Below, piece by piece: positions 16,561 through 24,660 of a stretch of DNA of 64,000 nucleotides (position 1 is the stretch's first letter; every line of letters begins with the position of its first letter). The DNA is from Nitrososphaerota archaeon (GTDB taxonomy: Archaea; Thermoproteota; Nitrososphaeria; Nitrososphaerales; Gagatemarchaeaceae). Location: the NCBI GenBank assembly GCA_016200045.1, contig JACQFN010000008.1, positions 1 to 64,000 on the forward strand, read 5' to 3'. The notes under the pieces are model-generated. The model was not told the origin of the DNA, ran no database searches, and saw only the letters and a program-made list of their open reading frames with translations. Both the position numbers and the translations under genes were made by a program.

Positions 16561-16827
16561 TCAGCCGATCAACCATTCGCTGGGGGGTCCGTTACCCCCG
16601 GCGCAGTCGACGACCCCACTGACCCTCCTTAGGAAAGACGGACAGGCGAAGCAGACCAGAAAAGCGACCTCCTTCTCGACGACGGGGCAGTCGACGCTCT
16701 CCTTCTTCATGCGAGATATCGCCTTAGGGCTTGCGCCCCCCTTCAGCACCTCGCTGACCACTCTTGGAACCCTCTTCGGCTTCACCGCCGGGTAAACTTT
16801 CACCTTGAACTTTGTCTCGGTCGACAC
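16561..16827 (-). CDS. Small cysteine-containing protein, unknown function
   Basis: An 88-residue protein. The N-terminal half is Lys/Val-rich and basic (KFKVKVYPAVKPKRVPRVV). The C-terminal half has cysteines in VDCPVVEKEV, LVCFACPSF and VVDCAGG, a spacing that could bind zinc. It starts at GTG 16827, about 25 nt after a minus-strand CTTTTATC box near 16850. It is probably real and soluble; function unknown. Confidence 0.6.
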   Translation of the reverse strand: MSTETKFKVKVYPAVKPKRVPRVVSEVLKGGASPKAISRMKKESVDCPVVEKEVAFLVCFACPSFLRRVSGVVDCAGGNGPPSEWLIG

Positions 16828-16890
16828 GTTTCTCTCTCCGAGCGCACCGGATAAAAGCGCTATGGTTGCTGCCGTCGAACCAGGCTCTGT

Positions 16891-18231
16891 TCAGCGCCTG
16901 GTTCGGAAGACGTAGAACAGAAACCCGGCAACCACGAACGAAACGAAGTAGCTGAAGTCGGCCCCACCGAAGACCCCTGCCAAGGCTCCGACAGGGTACG
17001 GCAGCGATATCAGAGGGGCCATGAACGGGACCGAGATCAGAATCGATACCAGGTAGGCTGCCAGAGCCCCCCACGCGACGCTCGGGGCCACCGTAACCGT
17101 CTCGACGCTCGCCCTCTTCGAAACGTAGAAGTCGACAAGGACTATCGCGAGCCACGGCATTATCCAATACGTCAGGGCGAGCAGGAAGTTTTCGAAGAAG
17201 CTTTCGAACTGCACCCCTATGCCGACGGCAAACGCGAACCCGACCACCCCTCCCGCAACGACGGTCTTCCACCTGGCCGCCTTGATGTCGAGGACCAGGG
17301 CGGAAAGGGCGTTGGTGTATAGGTTGAGCGCGTCCGCGGCAAAGGCGCCGAGTATGAGCGTCCCCATCGCCAGAGGCCCGAGGCCCCCTGCGAAGCTGTA
17401 GAGCCCCCCGAAGGGCCCCATAGAGAGGGTCTGGGGGGCAGTCAGACTTCCGACGACGGCTCCGACCACCTCGACGGCGAACGACGAAACTGCTCCGCCG
17501 AAGAGGGCGTAGAAGAACACCTTCCCTTTTGACGTCGACTGCGGGAGATACCTCGAGTAGTCAGAGGCATAGGGGGACCAGGACATGAGGTAGGAGAAGG
17601 ACACGACGAGCACGAGACCGAACCCCCCTAGCGTAAGTGCGCCTGTGGAACCCGCCGGAACATGGGCGAATGCATCGCCGAGCCTCGGTAGGGTCGTCGC
17701 GAAAATCACAAGGAAGAGCAGCCCGAGGACTATCGACATCACCTTCTCGAAGAGATGGATGAAATCGTGGCCGTACACAGATATGACCACCTGGATAACG
17801 ACATACGCAGCCGCGGCAACGACGAAGTTCACCCCCGGGAGGACCAGTTGAAGCGCGATCACCGCCAGTATCGTGTTGACCGTGAACCAGCCTACGGTGC
17901 TGACCCAATTGAGCGCGCCAGGAACGTAGTTCCCCCTCCTGCCGAACGTCGCCCTGGAGGAGAACATCTGGGGAAAGCCGAGGCTCGGCCCCATGGCGGC
18001 CGCGAGTCCCAGGAAGATCCCCCCGAGGAGGTTCCCAAGGAGGAGGACCGGAATCGCCTGTGCGAGGGTGAACCCGAAATAGACGGTGGTGAGGACCCCT
18101 ATCACGTAGTCTGCGATGGTAAGGTTCGCGCCGAACCAGAGGGTGAACACCCTCCCCGGCGACCCGTGCCTCTGGTCTTCAGGAACGTGCTCGATCCCCA
18201 GCTTTTCGACTTCCGCCGGCCTGTCGGCCAA
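16891..18231 (-). CDS. NCS1-family nucleobase/hydantoin/thiamine-type permease
   Basis: A polytopic permease of the nucleobase:cation symporter-1 family. The family-typical beginning is seen in LGIEHVPEDQRHGSPGRVF and LWFGANLTIADYVIGVL; roughly 12 helices follow (MSWSPYASDYSRYLP is another characteristic block). The open frame extends to 18546 but overlaps the PadR gene antisense to sense of composition, so TTG 18231 (MADRPAEVEKLG, 446 residues) is the likely start. It may import cytosine, purines, allantoin or a thiamine precursor; the substrate cannot be read from sequence. The PadR gene just upstream may regulate it. Confidence 0.85.
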   Translation of the reverse strand: MADRPAEVEKLGIEHVPEDQRHGSPGRVFTLWFGANLTIADYVIGVLTTVYFGFTLAQAIPVLLLGNLLGGIFLGLAAAMGPSLGFPQMFSSRATFGRRGNYVPGALNWVSTVGWFTVNTILAVIALQLVLPGVNFVVAAAAYVVIQVVISVYGHDFIHLFEKVMSIVLGLLFLVIFATTLPRLGDAFAHVPAGSTGALTLGGFGLVLVVSFSYLMSWSPYASDYSRYLPQSTSKGKVFFYALFGGAVSSFAVEVVGAVVGSLTAPQTLSMGPFGGLYSFAGGLGPLAMGTLILGAFAADALNLYTNALSALVLDIKAARWKTVVAGGVVGFAFAVGIGVQFESFFENFLLALTYWIMPWLAIVLVDFYVSKRASVETVTVAPSVAWGALAAYLVSILISVPFMAPLISLPYPVGALAGVFGGADFSYFVSFVVAGFLFYVFRTRR

Positions 18232-18281
18232 CCTGTTCCACCCTTCGAGGTGCCGTTCTAAGCTTTGCGATTGTAAACGGC

Positions 18282-18659
18282 CTATTTCGAGATCCCGTCT
18301 GCCGCAGAGAGGATCTTCCTCTGAATGTCTTCCCTTCCTGAGAGAGAGGAGTAGGCGGCAAGCAGGCTTAGCTGACGGAGGACGTCCTCTTCGGCCTGCC
18401 CAGAGATTCTCTTCAGCTCCTCCTTCCCCTTCCCTGAAACGATGTAGCGCCTGACGTTCCCTTCCCTTTTGGCGAGCTCGGTTATGAAGCCTTTCTCTAG
18501 CAGCTCCCCGAGAATAAGATACACCGAACCGGGACCAGGGTTCCATTGGCCGTCTGTGATCCTGGAGATCTGTTCGGCGAGGTCGGTGCCCGACAGAGAG
18601 GAACTCGAAAGTAGCTTCAACGCGGCGAGGCGGAGAAGGCCCTTCGGTACACCTATCAT
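18282..18659 (-). CDS. PadR-family transcription regulator
   Basis: A 125-residue protein with a PadR winged helix: PKGLLRLAALKLLSSSSLSG, LAEQISRITDGQWNPGPGSV and YLILGELLEKGFI. The wing and C-terminal dimerisation helix follow. ATG 18659 (MIGVPKG) begins the domain exactly; an upstream ATG at 18692 would overlap the vapC gene. It lies 50 bp before the NCS1 transporter on the same strand and after a vapBC pair, so it may control the transporter or itself. Confidence 0.83.
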   Translation of the reverse strand: MIGVPKGLLRLAALKLLSSSSLSGTDLAEQISRITDGQWNPGPGSVYLILGELLEKGFITELAKREGNVRRYIVSGKGKEELKRISGQAEEDVLRQLSLLAAYSSLSGREDIQRKILSAADGISK

Positions 18660-18678
18660 TGGTCCACCATGACGGGGG

Positions 18679-19083
18679 TCATTGCCTCTCATCTCCCTTC
18701 CGATGATGCGCGTTGCTGACCCTCTCCATCAGGTCGAGCTGCTGTCTGTCAAAGGACCCCAGCTCCAGCCCTGTCCGCAAGGCAAGGACTATGAACACGG
18801 CATCATAGACGGAGACCCCGTGCGCCACCGACAGATCGTAGGCCCTTTGCATGAGCTCGAAGGAGGGGCTGAGCGCGGTGACCATGCTCGACTTCATCAG
18901 GTCGTAGAACGTCTTCAAGAATGGTAGTCCGTCGCGTATGTCCTTGAGCCTTTCCTGATGAGCCCAGATTGCATTCGCCACTTCGTAAGTAGCCAGGTCC
19001 AAAGTCAGGATCTTGTCGCGTTGGAAGAGCCTCCTATCAATGAGAAGGCCCTGGACCAGAAAGCTGCTGTCCGCCACGATCAA
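18679..19083 (-). CDS. vapC: PIN-domain ribonuclease toxin (VapC family)
   Basis: A 134-residue PIN protein. The acidic set is Asp5 (IVADSSF), Glu34 (ATYEVAN), Asp94 (SVYDAVF) and Asp112 (SFDRQQL). TTG 19083 overlaps the antitoxin stop by 4 nt (TTGA), typical of a coupled vapBC pair. Fourth and last such module in the island. Confidence 0.83.
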   Translation of the reverse strand: MIVADSSFLVQGLLIDRRLFQRDKILTLDLATYEVANAIWAHQERLKDIRDGLPFLKTFYDLMKSSMVTALSPSFELMQRAYDLSVAHGVSVYDAVFIVLALRTGLELGSFDRQQLDLMERVSNAHHRKGDERQ

Positions 19084-19298
19084 CGGGTTCTATCCGTCTT
19101 TATCAGTCGTACAGTCTCCTCAGGAGAGGTGGAAACCGGATTCTTTCTCTGGAGCTCCGCCAGGCGGTCGAGGACCCTGTTGGTTTCTTCGTCCTCCAGG
19201 TAGCGGCTAATCGCCTTGCGGACGCTCTCTGAGATTTCCCCTTTCCTTGAGAGCTGCTTTTTTTCTTCGTCGGAAATCCTGACCGTTATTGTGGGCAT
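19080..19298 (-). CDS. vapB: VapB-type antitoxin with ribbon-helix-helix start
   Basis: A 72-residue protein beginning MPTITVRISDEEKKQLSRKG, an RHH-type strand and helix, then SESVRKAISRYLEDEE and a toxin-binding tail. Upstream, two direct TGTAAGAC repeats (19300-19307, 19312-19319) sit between the start codon and a TTAATAATA box near 19327-19337, a plausible autoregulatory operator. Confidence 0.8.
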   Translation of the reverse strand: MPTITVRISDEEKKQLSRKGEISESVRKAISRYLEDEETNRVLDRLAELQRKNPVSTSPEETVRLIKTDRTR

Positions 19299-19299
19299 C

Positions 19300-19319
19300 T
19301 GTAAGACGAGATGTAAGAC
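19300..19319 (-). promoter_or_regulatory. Direct-repeat operator of the fourth vapBC pair
   Basis: TGTAAGAC occurs twice, 12 bp apart, immediately before the antitoxin ATG and downstream of the minus-strand TTAATAATA box (19327-19337). Tandem boxes roughly one helical turn apart suit an RHH antitoxin. The region also lies just before the divergent asparaginase-like gene. Confidence 0.5.
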
Positions 19320-19341
19320 AGGTGGTATTATTAACCCTTTC

Positions 19342-20280
19342 TTGCTTCCCTATGCCAGCCTAGGAGGGAGCAACCTGAAGCCATCTATCGCAGTTCACGG
19401 CGGAGCGGGAAGCGGGAAGTACCCAGAGGGGGACAGGAGGTTCAAGGGACTCAAAGCCGCCCTTCAGGAAGGCCTCTCAGCGCTGAAAAAGGGTTCATCC
19501 CTTGACGGAGTCGTCGCGGCTGTGGAATACATGGAGGGGTCCGGTGCCTTCAACGCTGGAAAAGGCGCGTGCCTGGACATCGAAGGGAAGATCAGCCTTG
19601 ACGCCGCTGTCATGACAGGGGAGGGTCTCCGCGGATGCGGGGTCGGAAGTTCGAGCGGCACCTATCACCCGGTAAGGCTCGCCCATTGGCTCATGGAAAA
19701 CACACCCCATGTGCTGATCGTAGGAGAGGCGTGCAGCGGCTACGCGCGTTCCGCGAGAATGAGAGTCCACGAACTTGTGCCAGCGGACTCGGCCCTCATC
19801 AAGTACCGGAAACTGGTCCGGGAAGGCAGGGGCCTCCAAGGTCGCCGCGCAGAATCGCGGAGGGGCATCCGAGGGGGCGGGACCGTGGGAGCGGTGGCGA
19901 TGGACTCGGACGGGGTGCCGGCAGCGGCCGTCAGCACCGGAGGCATGTGGCTGAAGCTCCCCGGGAGGGTAGGTGACTCCGCAGTGATAGGGGCCGGAGT
20001 CTATGCCGACTCTTCGGGCGGGGCGGCCTGCGCTACTGGTGTAGGCGAAGAAATAATCAGGAACTCGCTGTGTCGAGAGGCTTGTAGGTATTTGACGACC
20101 TCGGGGGCCCAGCAATCGGCAGACCGAGCAATTTCGCTAATCACCATGACAAGCGGGTCTGACACCGCGGGGATCATCACGGTCGACCTTAGGGGACGAG
20201 TTGGTTTTGCCTATAACACGGAAGCGATGGGGCGCGCGTGGCTCGACGCAGACAATGGAAGGATCCACGTCCAGAACTGA
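19342..20280 (+). CDS. Isoaspartyl peptidase / L-asparaginase type 2 (Ntn hydrolase)
   Basis: Removes beta-aspartyl residues from peptides or hydrolyses asparagine, after self-cleavage into two chains. The N-terminal PSIAVHGGAGSG and the autoprocessing site GGGTVGAVAMD, with the nucleophile Thr after GGG, are both visible, followed by AAAVSTGGMWLKLPGRVGDSAVIGAG. The Thr is about residue 181 from TTG 19342. The frame is open further upstream but crosses the vapB gene. An alternative is CTG 19375, with a perfect GGAGG 7 nt before it. Acts alone, probably cytosolic. Confidence 0.88.
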   Translation: MLPYASLGGSNLKPSIAVHGGAGSGKYPEGDRRFKGLKAALQEGLSALKKGSSLDGVVAAVEYMEGSGAFNAGKGACLDIEGKISLDAAVMTGEGLRGCGVGSSSGTYHPVRLAHWLMENTPHVLIVGEACSGYARSARMRVHELVPADSALIKYRKLVREGRGLQGRRAESRRGIRGGGTVGAVAMDSDGVPAAAVSTGGMWLKLPGRVGDSAVIGAGVYADSSGGAACATGVGEEIIRNSLCREACRYLTTSGAQQSADRAISLITMTSGSDTAGIITVDLRGRVGFAYNTEAMGRAWLDADNGRIHVQN

Positions 20281-20373
20281 CCGGCACCCGGACTGCTTCA
20301 CCAACACTGCCCACCGTTAAATAACGTTAGTCCAGTTTCAGTTCGTGGCTTCCGCGAAGGGGCGAATTGCGGA

Positions 20374-20859
20374 ATGAGACTGAAGAAGCCGACTTCAAGG
20401 GGATTGAGGATGCTACGGTGGGCGTCTTTCGTGGTCGGAATGACCGTCTTCATCCTCCTGGCGTCGATCATCTACTCTGCGTACGCGGACTACAGGGGGG
20501 TGACCTCGACATTCAGCTCCGGCGGACACGCCGTAACGGCCACCCGCACCCTTCAGGGGGTCACTGAAACCATCAAGCTGAACGCCACAGTCCCGAACAG
20601 CGGCCTCTACCCGGTGAGGGTCTAGGTATCTTGCCCGGGGCAGACGGACCCCAACATAGTCTGCACCCCCGCGGAGGTGACCGTCCCTCCGAACCAGAGG
20701 CAGACGCTGGAAATAACCATAAGGATCCTCGACGTCACAAAGATACCTCCCGGGACCACGCCGCAACTCAGCGGGACAGTCAAAGCCGACCTGATTCCAT
20801 TCGCCTCCATCACAGTTGGGGTGGACTATGGCTCCCTTGTCAACGCCGGAGGTCCGTGA
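20374..20859 (+). pseudogene. Membrane-anchored secreted protein interrupted by an in-frame TAG
   Basis: The frame from ATG 20374 gives a short basic start, one membrane helix (about 15-35) and an extracellular beta-rich part ending GLYPVRV, then TAG at 20623-20625. The same frame continues with VSCPGQTDPNIVCTPAEV and on to TGA 20857-20859, about 161 codons in all. Protein-like composition runs across the stop, and the final TGA overlaps the GTG of the next gene (GTGA), which argues that the full frame was the real gene. A nonsense mutation or a sequencing error is more likely than readthrough, because TAG ends many intact genes here. Confidence 0.7.
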
Positions 20860-21308
20860 GGGTGTTCGAAACCACGGTCTCGAAGCGCCGGAGGATACTC
20901 CGGGCAACAGCGATACTAGTCCTGAACTTGCTCATCTGGATCGTCGTCCCGAGCTATCTGGGGTCGGTTCTTCTACGGACGCTCCCCTCGACCCCACTCG
21001 CAATACCAGCGTTCGTCTACACCTTCGGGGCGACCATTACAGCCCTCGAAGTGGCGGCCGCCCTGACGGAGGGTATGGAAATCTCCGTCCCCTTCGTCAC
21101 TGCGACTCATCTGATGACCGCGTACTATCTGTGGGTGGTTACGGAGGGAGGGCTGATTTCGGTGGTCGCGAACGGCGCACACGTTCTCCTCTATTTCACA
21201 CCGATCGTCTACATCCTCCTAGTCCCCTCGCTCTTCGGTGCGGCCAAGGCGCCCCTGGCGTACTATCTTCAGAGGCGGGCAATGGAAAGGACGATCCCCC
21301 CCGTTTGA
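20856..21308 (+). CDS. Four-helix membrane protein, unknown function
   Basis: A 150-residue protein starting at GTG 20856 inside the stop of the previous gene. After a basic start (SKRRRILRA), hydrophobic segments lie at about 15-35, 42-65, 75-92 and 95-120. The open frame extends upstream to 20631, but the GTGA overlap and the polar composition before it favour 20856. It forms an apparent operon with the preceding anchored protein. No family recognised. Confidence 0.65.
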   Translation: MRVFETTVSKRRRILRATAILVLNLLIWIVVPSYLGSVLLRTLPSTPLAIPAFVYTFGATITALEVAAALTEGMEISVPFVTATHLMTAYYLWVVTEGGLISVVANGAHVLLYFTPIVYILLVPSLFGAAKAPLAYYLQRRAMERTIPPV

Positions 21309-21310
21309 GG

Positions 21311-21318
21311 CTTAAATC
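21311..21318 (+). promoter_or_regulatory. TATA box for the DHH phosphoesterase
   Basis: CTTAAATC about 27 nt before GTG 21342, consistent with a leaderless start. Confidence 0.55.
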
Positions 21319-21341
21319 ACGACGAAGACCGGTCGCCTGAC

Positions 21342-22298
21342 GTGAACGCGTTCTGCATCTCTCACGTAAAGGACGTCGATGGGGTCGGGGCCGCCGCGAT
21401 AGTGAAGGCAGCGACCGGGGCCCGGGTGATGCTCTCCGACTATGACACTTTGATGGAAGACCTCGACAGGATCCCGAAGGAGACAGAGCAATTCTTTCTC
21501 TGCGACCTCGGGTCTGACAACTCGAACGTCGATCAGTTTCTGGAGAAGCTGAAGTCCATATCAAGGCGGGCGAAGGTCACGTACGTCGACCATCACTTCA
21601 TGTCCGGAGCCACCAAGCGCAGGCTAAGGTCGTCGGGGGTGCGACTGGTTCATGACGTCAAGGAGTGTTCGAGCATCCTGGCCTACCTGACCCTCAAGGA
21701 GTCGCTGCCGGCCGGGGCGAGCCTTGTCGCACTATACGGGGCGGTAACAGACTATGCGGACGGGTCACCCAACGCCAGGGTCCTGATGGAACGGGCGGAC
21801 AGGCAGTTCGTCCTCTTCGAGGCTGCGATGCTCGCATTCGCGCTGGGAAGGAAAGGGGCTGCTGGCGGGTTCCCTGAACTGGTCGTCGACGAGCTTTCAA
21901 GGATGAAGCATCCTCACGAAATCGAGGGGGTCCCTCGCCTCGCCGTCGAACAGCTGGAGAAGGTCAGGGAGCTTGAGGACGAGGTGAGGTCAAAGGGAAA
22001 GAGGTCGGGCAAGCTGGCCTACATGGTGACGGGGCAGTATTCCACAGGGAACGTTTCGAAGCTCCTGATCGGGGCGTTCGGGGTCCGCGTCGGGGTCGCC
22101 CTGAAAGAGAAAAGCCCAGGGTGGTACGAGGTGAGCCTGAGGGGGACTTCGGAATGCAAGGCGCACCTTGGGAGGACCATCGACAGGATTTCAGCGAAGC
22201 TCGGCGGGAACGGAGGGGGCCACAAGGTCGCAGCGGGCTGTCGGATTCCCGTTGGCCGCATGGACGACATGCTGACAGAGCTGGAAAAGAAGATCTAG
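21342..22298 (+). CDS. DHH-family phosphoesterase
   Basis: A 318-residue phosphoesterase of the DHH/DHHA1 superfamily (RecJ-, NrnA- and PAP-phosphatase-like). The N-terminal metal motif is HVKDVDGVG (Asp11, Asp13), CDLGSDN follows, then the signature Asp83-His84-His85 in YVDHHFM. The C-terminal DHHA1 motif is GGNGGGHKVAAG (about 289-300). Likely cleaves short oligonucleotides or a cyclic or bis-phosphate nucleotide; which one cannot be told. Its last 4 nt overlap the convergent methyltransferase gene. Confidence 0.87.
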   Translation: MNAFCISHVKDVDGVGAAAIVKAATGARVMLSDYDTLMEDLDRIPKETEQFFLCDLGSDNSNVDQFLEKLKSISRRAKVTYVDHHFMSGATKRRLRSSGVRLVHDVKECSSILAYLTLKESLPAGASLVALYGAVTDYADGSPNARVLMERADRQFVLFEAAMLAFALGRKGAAGGFPELVVDELSRMKHPHEIEGVPRLAVEQLEKVRELEDEVRSKGKRSGKLAYMVTGQYSTGNVSKLLIGAFGVRVGVALKEKSPGWYEVSLRGTSECKAHLGRTIDRISAKLGGNGGGHKVAAGCRIPVGRMDDMLTELEKKI

Positions 22299-22978
22299 GC
22301 GCCGATGCACTTGGCCACGATCGACCCTCCCATTTGCGCCTCGTGGACGTCAACCTTCCCGAAGTAATTGAGAAGTAGGCTTCGCAGCTCAGAGTTGCGA
22401 AGGACCAGGATGTACGTGTCGAACAGGGAACCGTACCTCAGCCCTGAGCGGCCCGCGGTGACCAGACCGACGATGTTGGGGACCACCCTGAGATAGAACG
22501 AGACCAGCATCGCAGCAAGCAAGGAGTCGGGCTTGCCGAGGTCGCAGAACGCGAAGCGGCCCTCAGGACCCAGCACCCTCGCCACCTCCGATAGGGCTTC
22601 CTGAAGGTCGCGGGAATCCCTGAGTGCGAACCCCGAAACCACTGCCCCGAACGCGCCGCGCTTGAACGGGAGATGTTCGAACGACCCTTGCACCCTGTTC
22701 GAGAAGGACGAGGTCCTCAGCATGGCAACCGACACGTCAAGGAGGATCGGCTCCCCTCCGGAGGCTTCGACGAGCCGTGATATCGTGCCGGGGCCTGAAC
22801 CGAGGTCCAGCGCACGACCCCCTCTCGTTACTGCGAACGAAACCGCCTCCTTCCTCATCTTGGCGTCTGCGAAGAGGGAAATGCGGCTCGAGGCTGCCTC
22901 GTAAGACGGTATGATCTCCTGGAGGGAATTCACCACGTATGCCCACCTACCCTGTAGGCCGGGCCGCCTGCGCTTCAT
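22295..22978 (-). CDS. UbiE/MenG-like SAM methyltransferase
   Basis: A 227-residue class I methyltransferase of the UbiE/COQ5 type. Key segments are the start PSYEAASSRISLFADAKMRK, the SAM loop ALDLGSGPGT (about 56-65), motif VVSGFALRDSRD and EVARVLGPEGRFAFCDLGKP. Relatives methylate quinone rings, which would suit the respiratory genes at the end of this window, but the substrate is inferred. It overlaps the upstream NAD(P)HX dehydratase gene by 4 nt, so the two are probably one operon. Confidence 0.8.
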   Translation of the reverse strand: MKRRRPGLQGRWAYVVNSLQEIIPSYEAASSRISLFADAKMRKEAVSFAVTRGGRALDLGSGPGTISRLVEASGGEPILLDVSVAMLRTSSFSNRVQGSFEHLPFKRGAFGAVVSGFALRDSRDLQEALSEVARVLGPEGRFAFCDLGKPDSLLAAMLVSFYLRVVPNIVGLVTAGRSGLRYGSLFDTYILVLRNSELRSLLLNYFGKVDVHEAQMGGSIVAKCIGA

Positions 22979-23835
22979 TCTACCGTGTCGAACCTTTTCA
23001 TCGCGTTTGCAATGTTGTTTGCAACGTCCGAGGCCGTAATGTGAAGCCCCAGGGTGTGAGCCGCGAGCGTCCCCGCCGCTCCGTTGATGAAAGCCGCTGC
23101 GCAGGCCGCTTCGAAAGGCGCGACCCTCTTCGCGAGTAGTCCCGCCGTCAGGCCCGTGAGCACGTCCCCGGTCCCTCCCACGGTCATGGCGGGGGAATGG
23201 ACGTTGTTCAGCCCCACCCGGTCTCCGTCGGAGACTATGTCGGTCGGGCCCTTCAACAAGACGGTCACCCCGGATTCCTTCGATTTGGCTGACACCGACT
23301 TCACCCTCGATTCCAGGTCGTCCTCGAGCTTCGTCCCGAATAGTCTTTCGAACTCCCCGACATGGGGGGTCACGACCGCGTTGGTGCCCCTGATCGACGG
23401 GAGGACCTGAGGCCGGAGGGCGTCGGCGTCGACCACTAGCCCCCTCCCCTCCCCCTTGAACTGGTTGAGAGCGCTGGCCACCTCCGAGGGGTTCTGGGCA
23501 CCGAGCCCAGGGCCAACAGCGAAGCAGTCGACCTTCTTGACCCAGGCGAGGAGCTTGCTGACGTTCCCCCTCGTAAGCCTCCCGTCAGGGAGCGGGACGA
23601 CTATGAAATCGGGGGACAGGGCCCTCACCGGGTCTGCTATTGAAGCGGGGACCGCTACGAAGACCAGGTCTACCCCCGACCGCATCGCGCCGGTGGCGCA
23701 GAGGTACGGAGCCCCGTGATAGAGCCTGCTCCCTCCGACCACGCATACCGTCCCGTTGTCCCTCTTGTGAGATGACTTCTTCCTGGGAGGGACGACCCTA
23801 GACACGAATCTCTCGTCGACTTCGAACTTGTCCAT
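22975..23835 (-). CDS. nnrD: ADP/ATP-dependent NAD(P)H-hydrate dehydratase
   Basis: A 286-residue ribokinase-fold enzyme that repairs hydrated NADH and NADPH. Family blocks are KRDNGTVCVVGGS near the start, GPGLG (about 108-112), PHVGEFERLFG and the nucleotide-binding GGTGDVLTG (220-228). It is the stand-alone C-terminal YjeF domain; the epimerase NnrE domain is absent and not seen nearby. It lies 9 nt after the HTH-phosphoribosyltransferase gene and overlaps the downstream methyltransferase gene. Confidence 0.88.
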   Translation of the reverse strand: MDKFEVDERFVSRVVPPRKKSSHKRDNGTVCVVGGSRLYHGAPYLCATGAMRSGVDLVFVAVPASIADPVRALSPDFIVVPLPDGRLTRGNVSKLLAWVKKVDCFAVGPGLGAQNPSEVASALNQFKGEGRGLVVDADALRPQVLPSIRGTNAVVTPHVGEFERLFGTKLEDDLESRVKSVSAKSKESGVTVLLKGPTDIVSDGDRVGLNNVHSPAMTVGGTGDVLTGLTAGLLAKRVAPFEAACAAAFINGAAGTLAAHTLGLHITASDVANNIANAMKRFDTVE

Positions 23836-23844
23836 GCCCTTCCC

Positions 23845-24606
23845 TCAGAACGTGTAGTGCCTCGTCTTCTGTTCGAGGGTAACGAGAGACTCGATCGGGC
23901 AGGTGAGCCCCAGCCTGCTTTTCAGCTTCGGCATCGACTGGTCGATGGACGCGATCGCGAAGACTCCCACAATCTTCGCCTTCGCCTTCTCAGCTATCCT
24001 CGTGAGAGCTTCGATGGTTGTGCCCGAGCGGACCATGTCATCGACGATGAGGATGTGCTCCCCCTTCTTCAGGGACGCCTTCGGAAGGTAGAGGTACTTG
24101 ACGGACGAGGGGGAATAGACGACCTTCTGCTCGAGGAACTCCTCGACCCCCAGGTCGCGTTCGGCCCTTGCGACAGCCAAGTTCGCGTTGAACTCTCCGG
24201 CCACCTCCGCAGCCAGCGGGACCCCGTCGACCTCCATGGTCACTACCTTGTCAACCGGCACCAGGCTGAACTCGCTGAACACGACCTTTGCTATCTGCCT
24301 GAGGAGTCCTACGTTGGACACGACCGCGCTGATGTCATAGGACCCGTCCCTCGTCACCCTCACCTGGTCCTGAATCATCTTCCTCAGGAGCTTCTCCCGG
24401 AAGGTGGCGATGAACTTCTCAGACCTCGCGCCGCTGGGGAGAACGTGCCCCCTGACGTATCTGCTAAGGATGGGGGCTGAAAGGTCGAGGACGGCCGAAA
24501 GCTCGCGGTAGCTGTAGCTCTTCTTCAGAGTGGCCAGGAGTTCGACCGATGAAATCCTGGTCTTGACGTCTGCGACCCTGCTCAATTTCAGCCCCGCCGA
24601 CTTCAC
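23845..24606 (-). CDS. HTH plus phosphoribosyltransferase-fold regulator (GfcR/PyrE-like)
   Basis: A 253-residue protein with an N-terminal helix-turn-helix (SYRELSAVLDLSAPILSRYVRG, about 32-53) and a type I phosphoribosyltransferase domain whose PRPP loop is ILIVDDMVRSGTT (185-197). This fusion occurs in archaeal regulators such as GfcR, which senses a phosphorylated metabolite or PRPP and acts on transcription; catalytic activity is doubtful in such proteins. First gene of a likely three-gene minus-strand operon with nnrD and the methyltransferase. Confidence 0.82.
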   Translation of the reverse strand: MKSAGLKLSRVADVKTRISSVELLATLKKSYSYRELSAVLDLSAPILSRYVRGHVLPSGARSEKFIATFREKLLRKMIQDQVRVTRDGSYDISAVVSNVGLLRQIAKVVFSEFSLVPVDKVVTMEVDGVPLAAEVAGEFNANLAVARAERDLGVEEFLEQKVVYSPSSVKYLYLPKASLKKGEHILIVDDMVRSGTTIEALTRIAEKAKAKIVGVFAIASIDQSMPKLKSRLGLTCPIESLVTLEQKTRHYTF

Positions 24607-24660
24607 AGGGAGGTGCTGATTAGGGTATCTGAGGGCTCGGGGAATGAACAGGACCGCGCT

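Noticed and set aside
18232-18546. Long N-terminal extension of the NCS1 permease
   Set aside because: The extension lies over the PadR gene, has an unlikely Arg/Gly-rich translation, and family homology begins just after TTG 18231.
20623-20625. Pyrrolysine or general amber readthrough at the two in-frame TAG codons
   Set aside because: TAG is the normal stop of many intact genes here (for example ileS, alba and the presenilin homologue) and no pyl genes are in the window, so mutation or error is the simpler reading.
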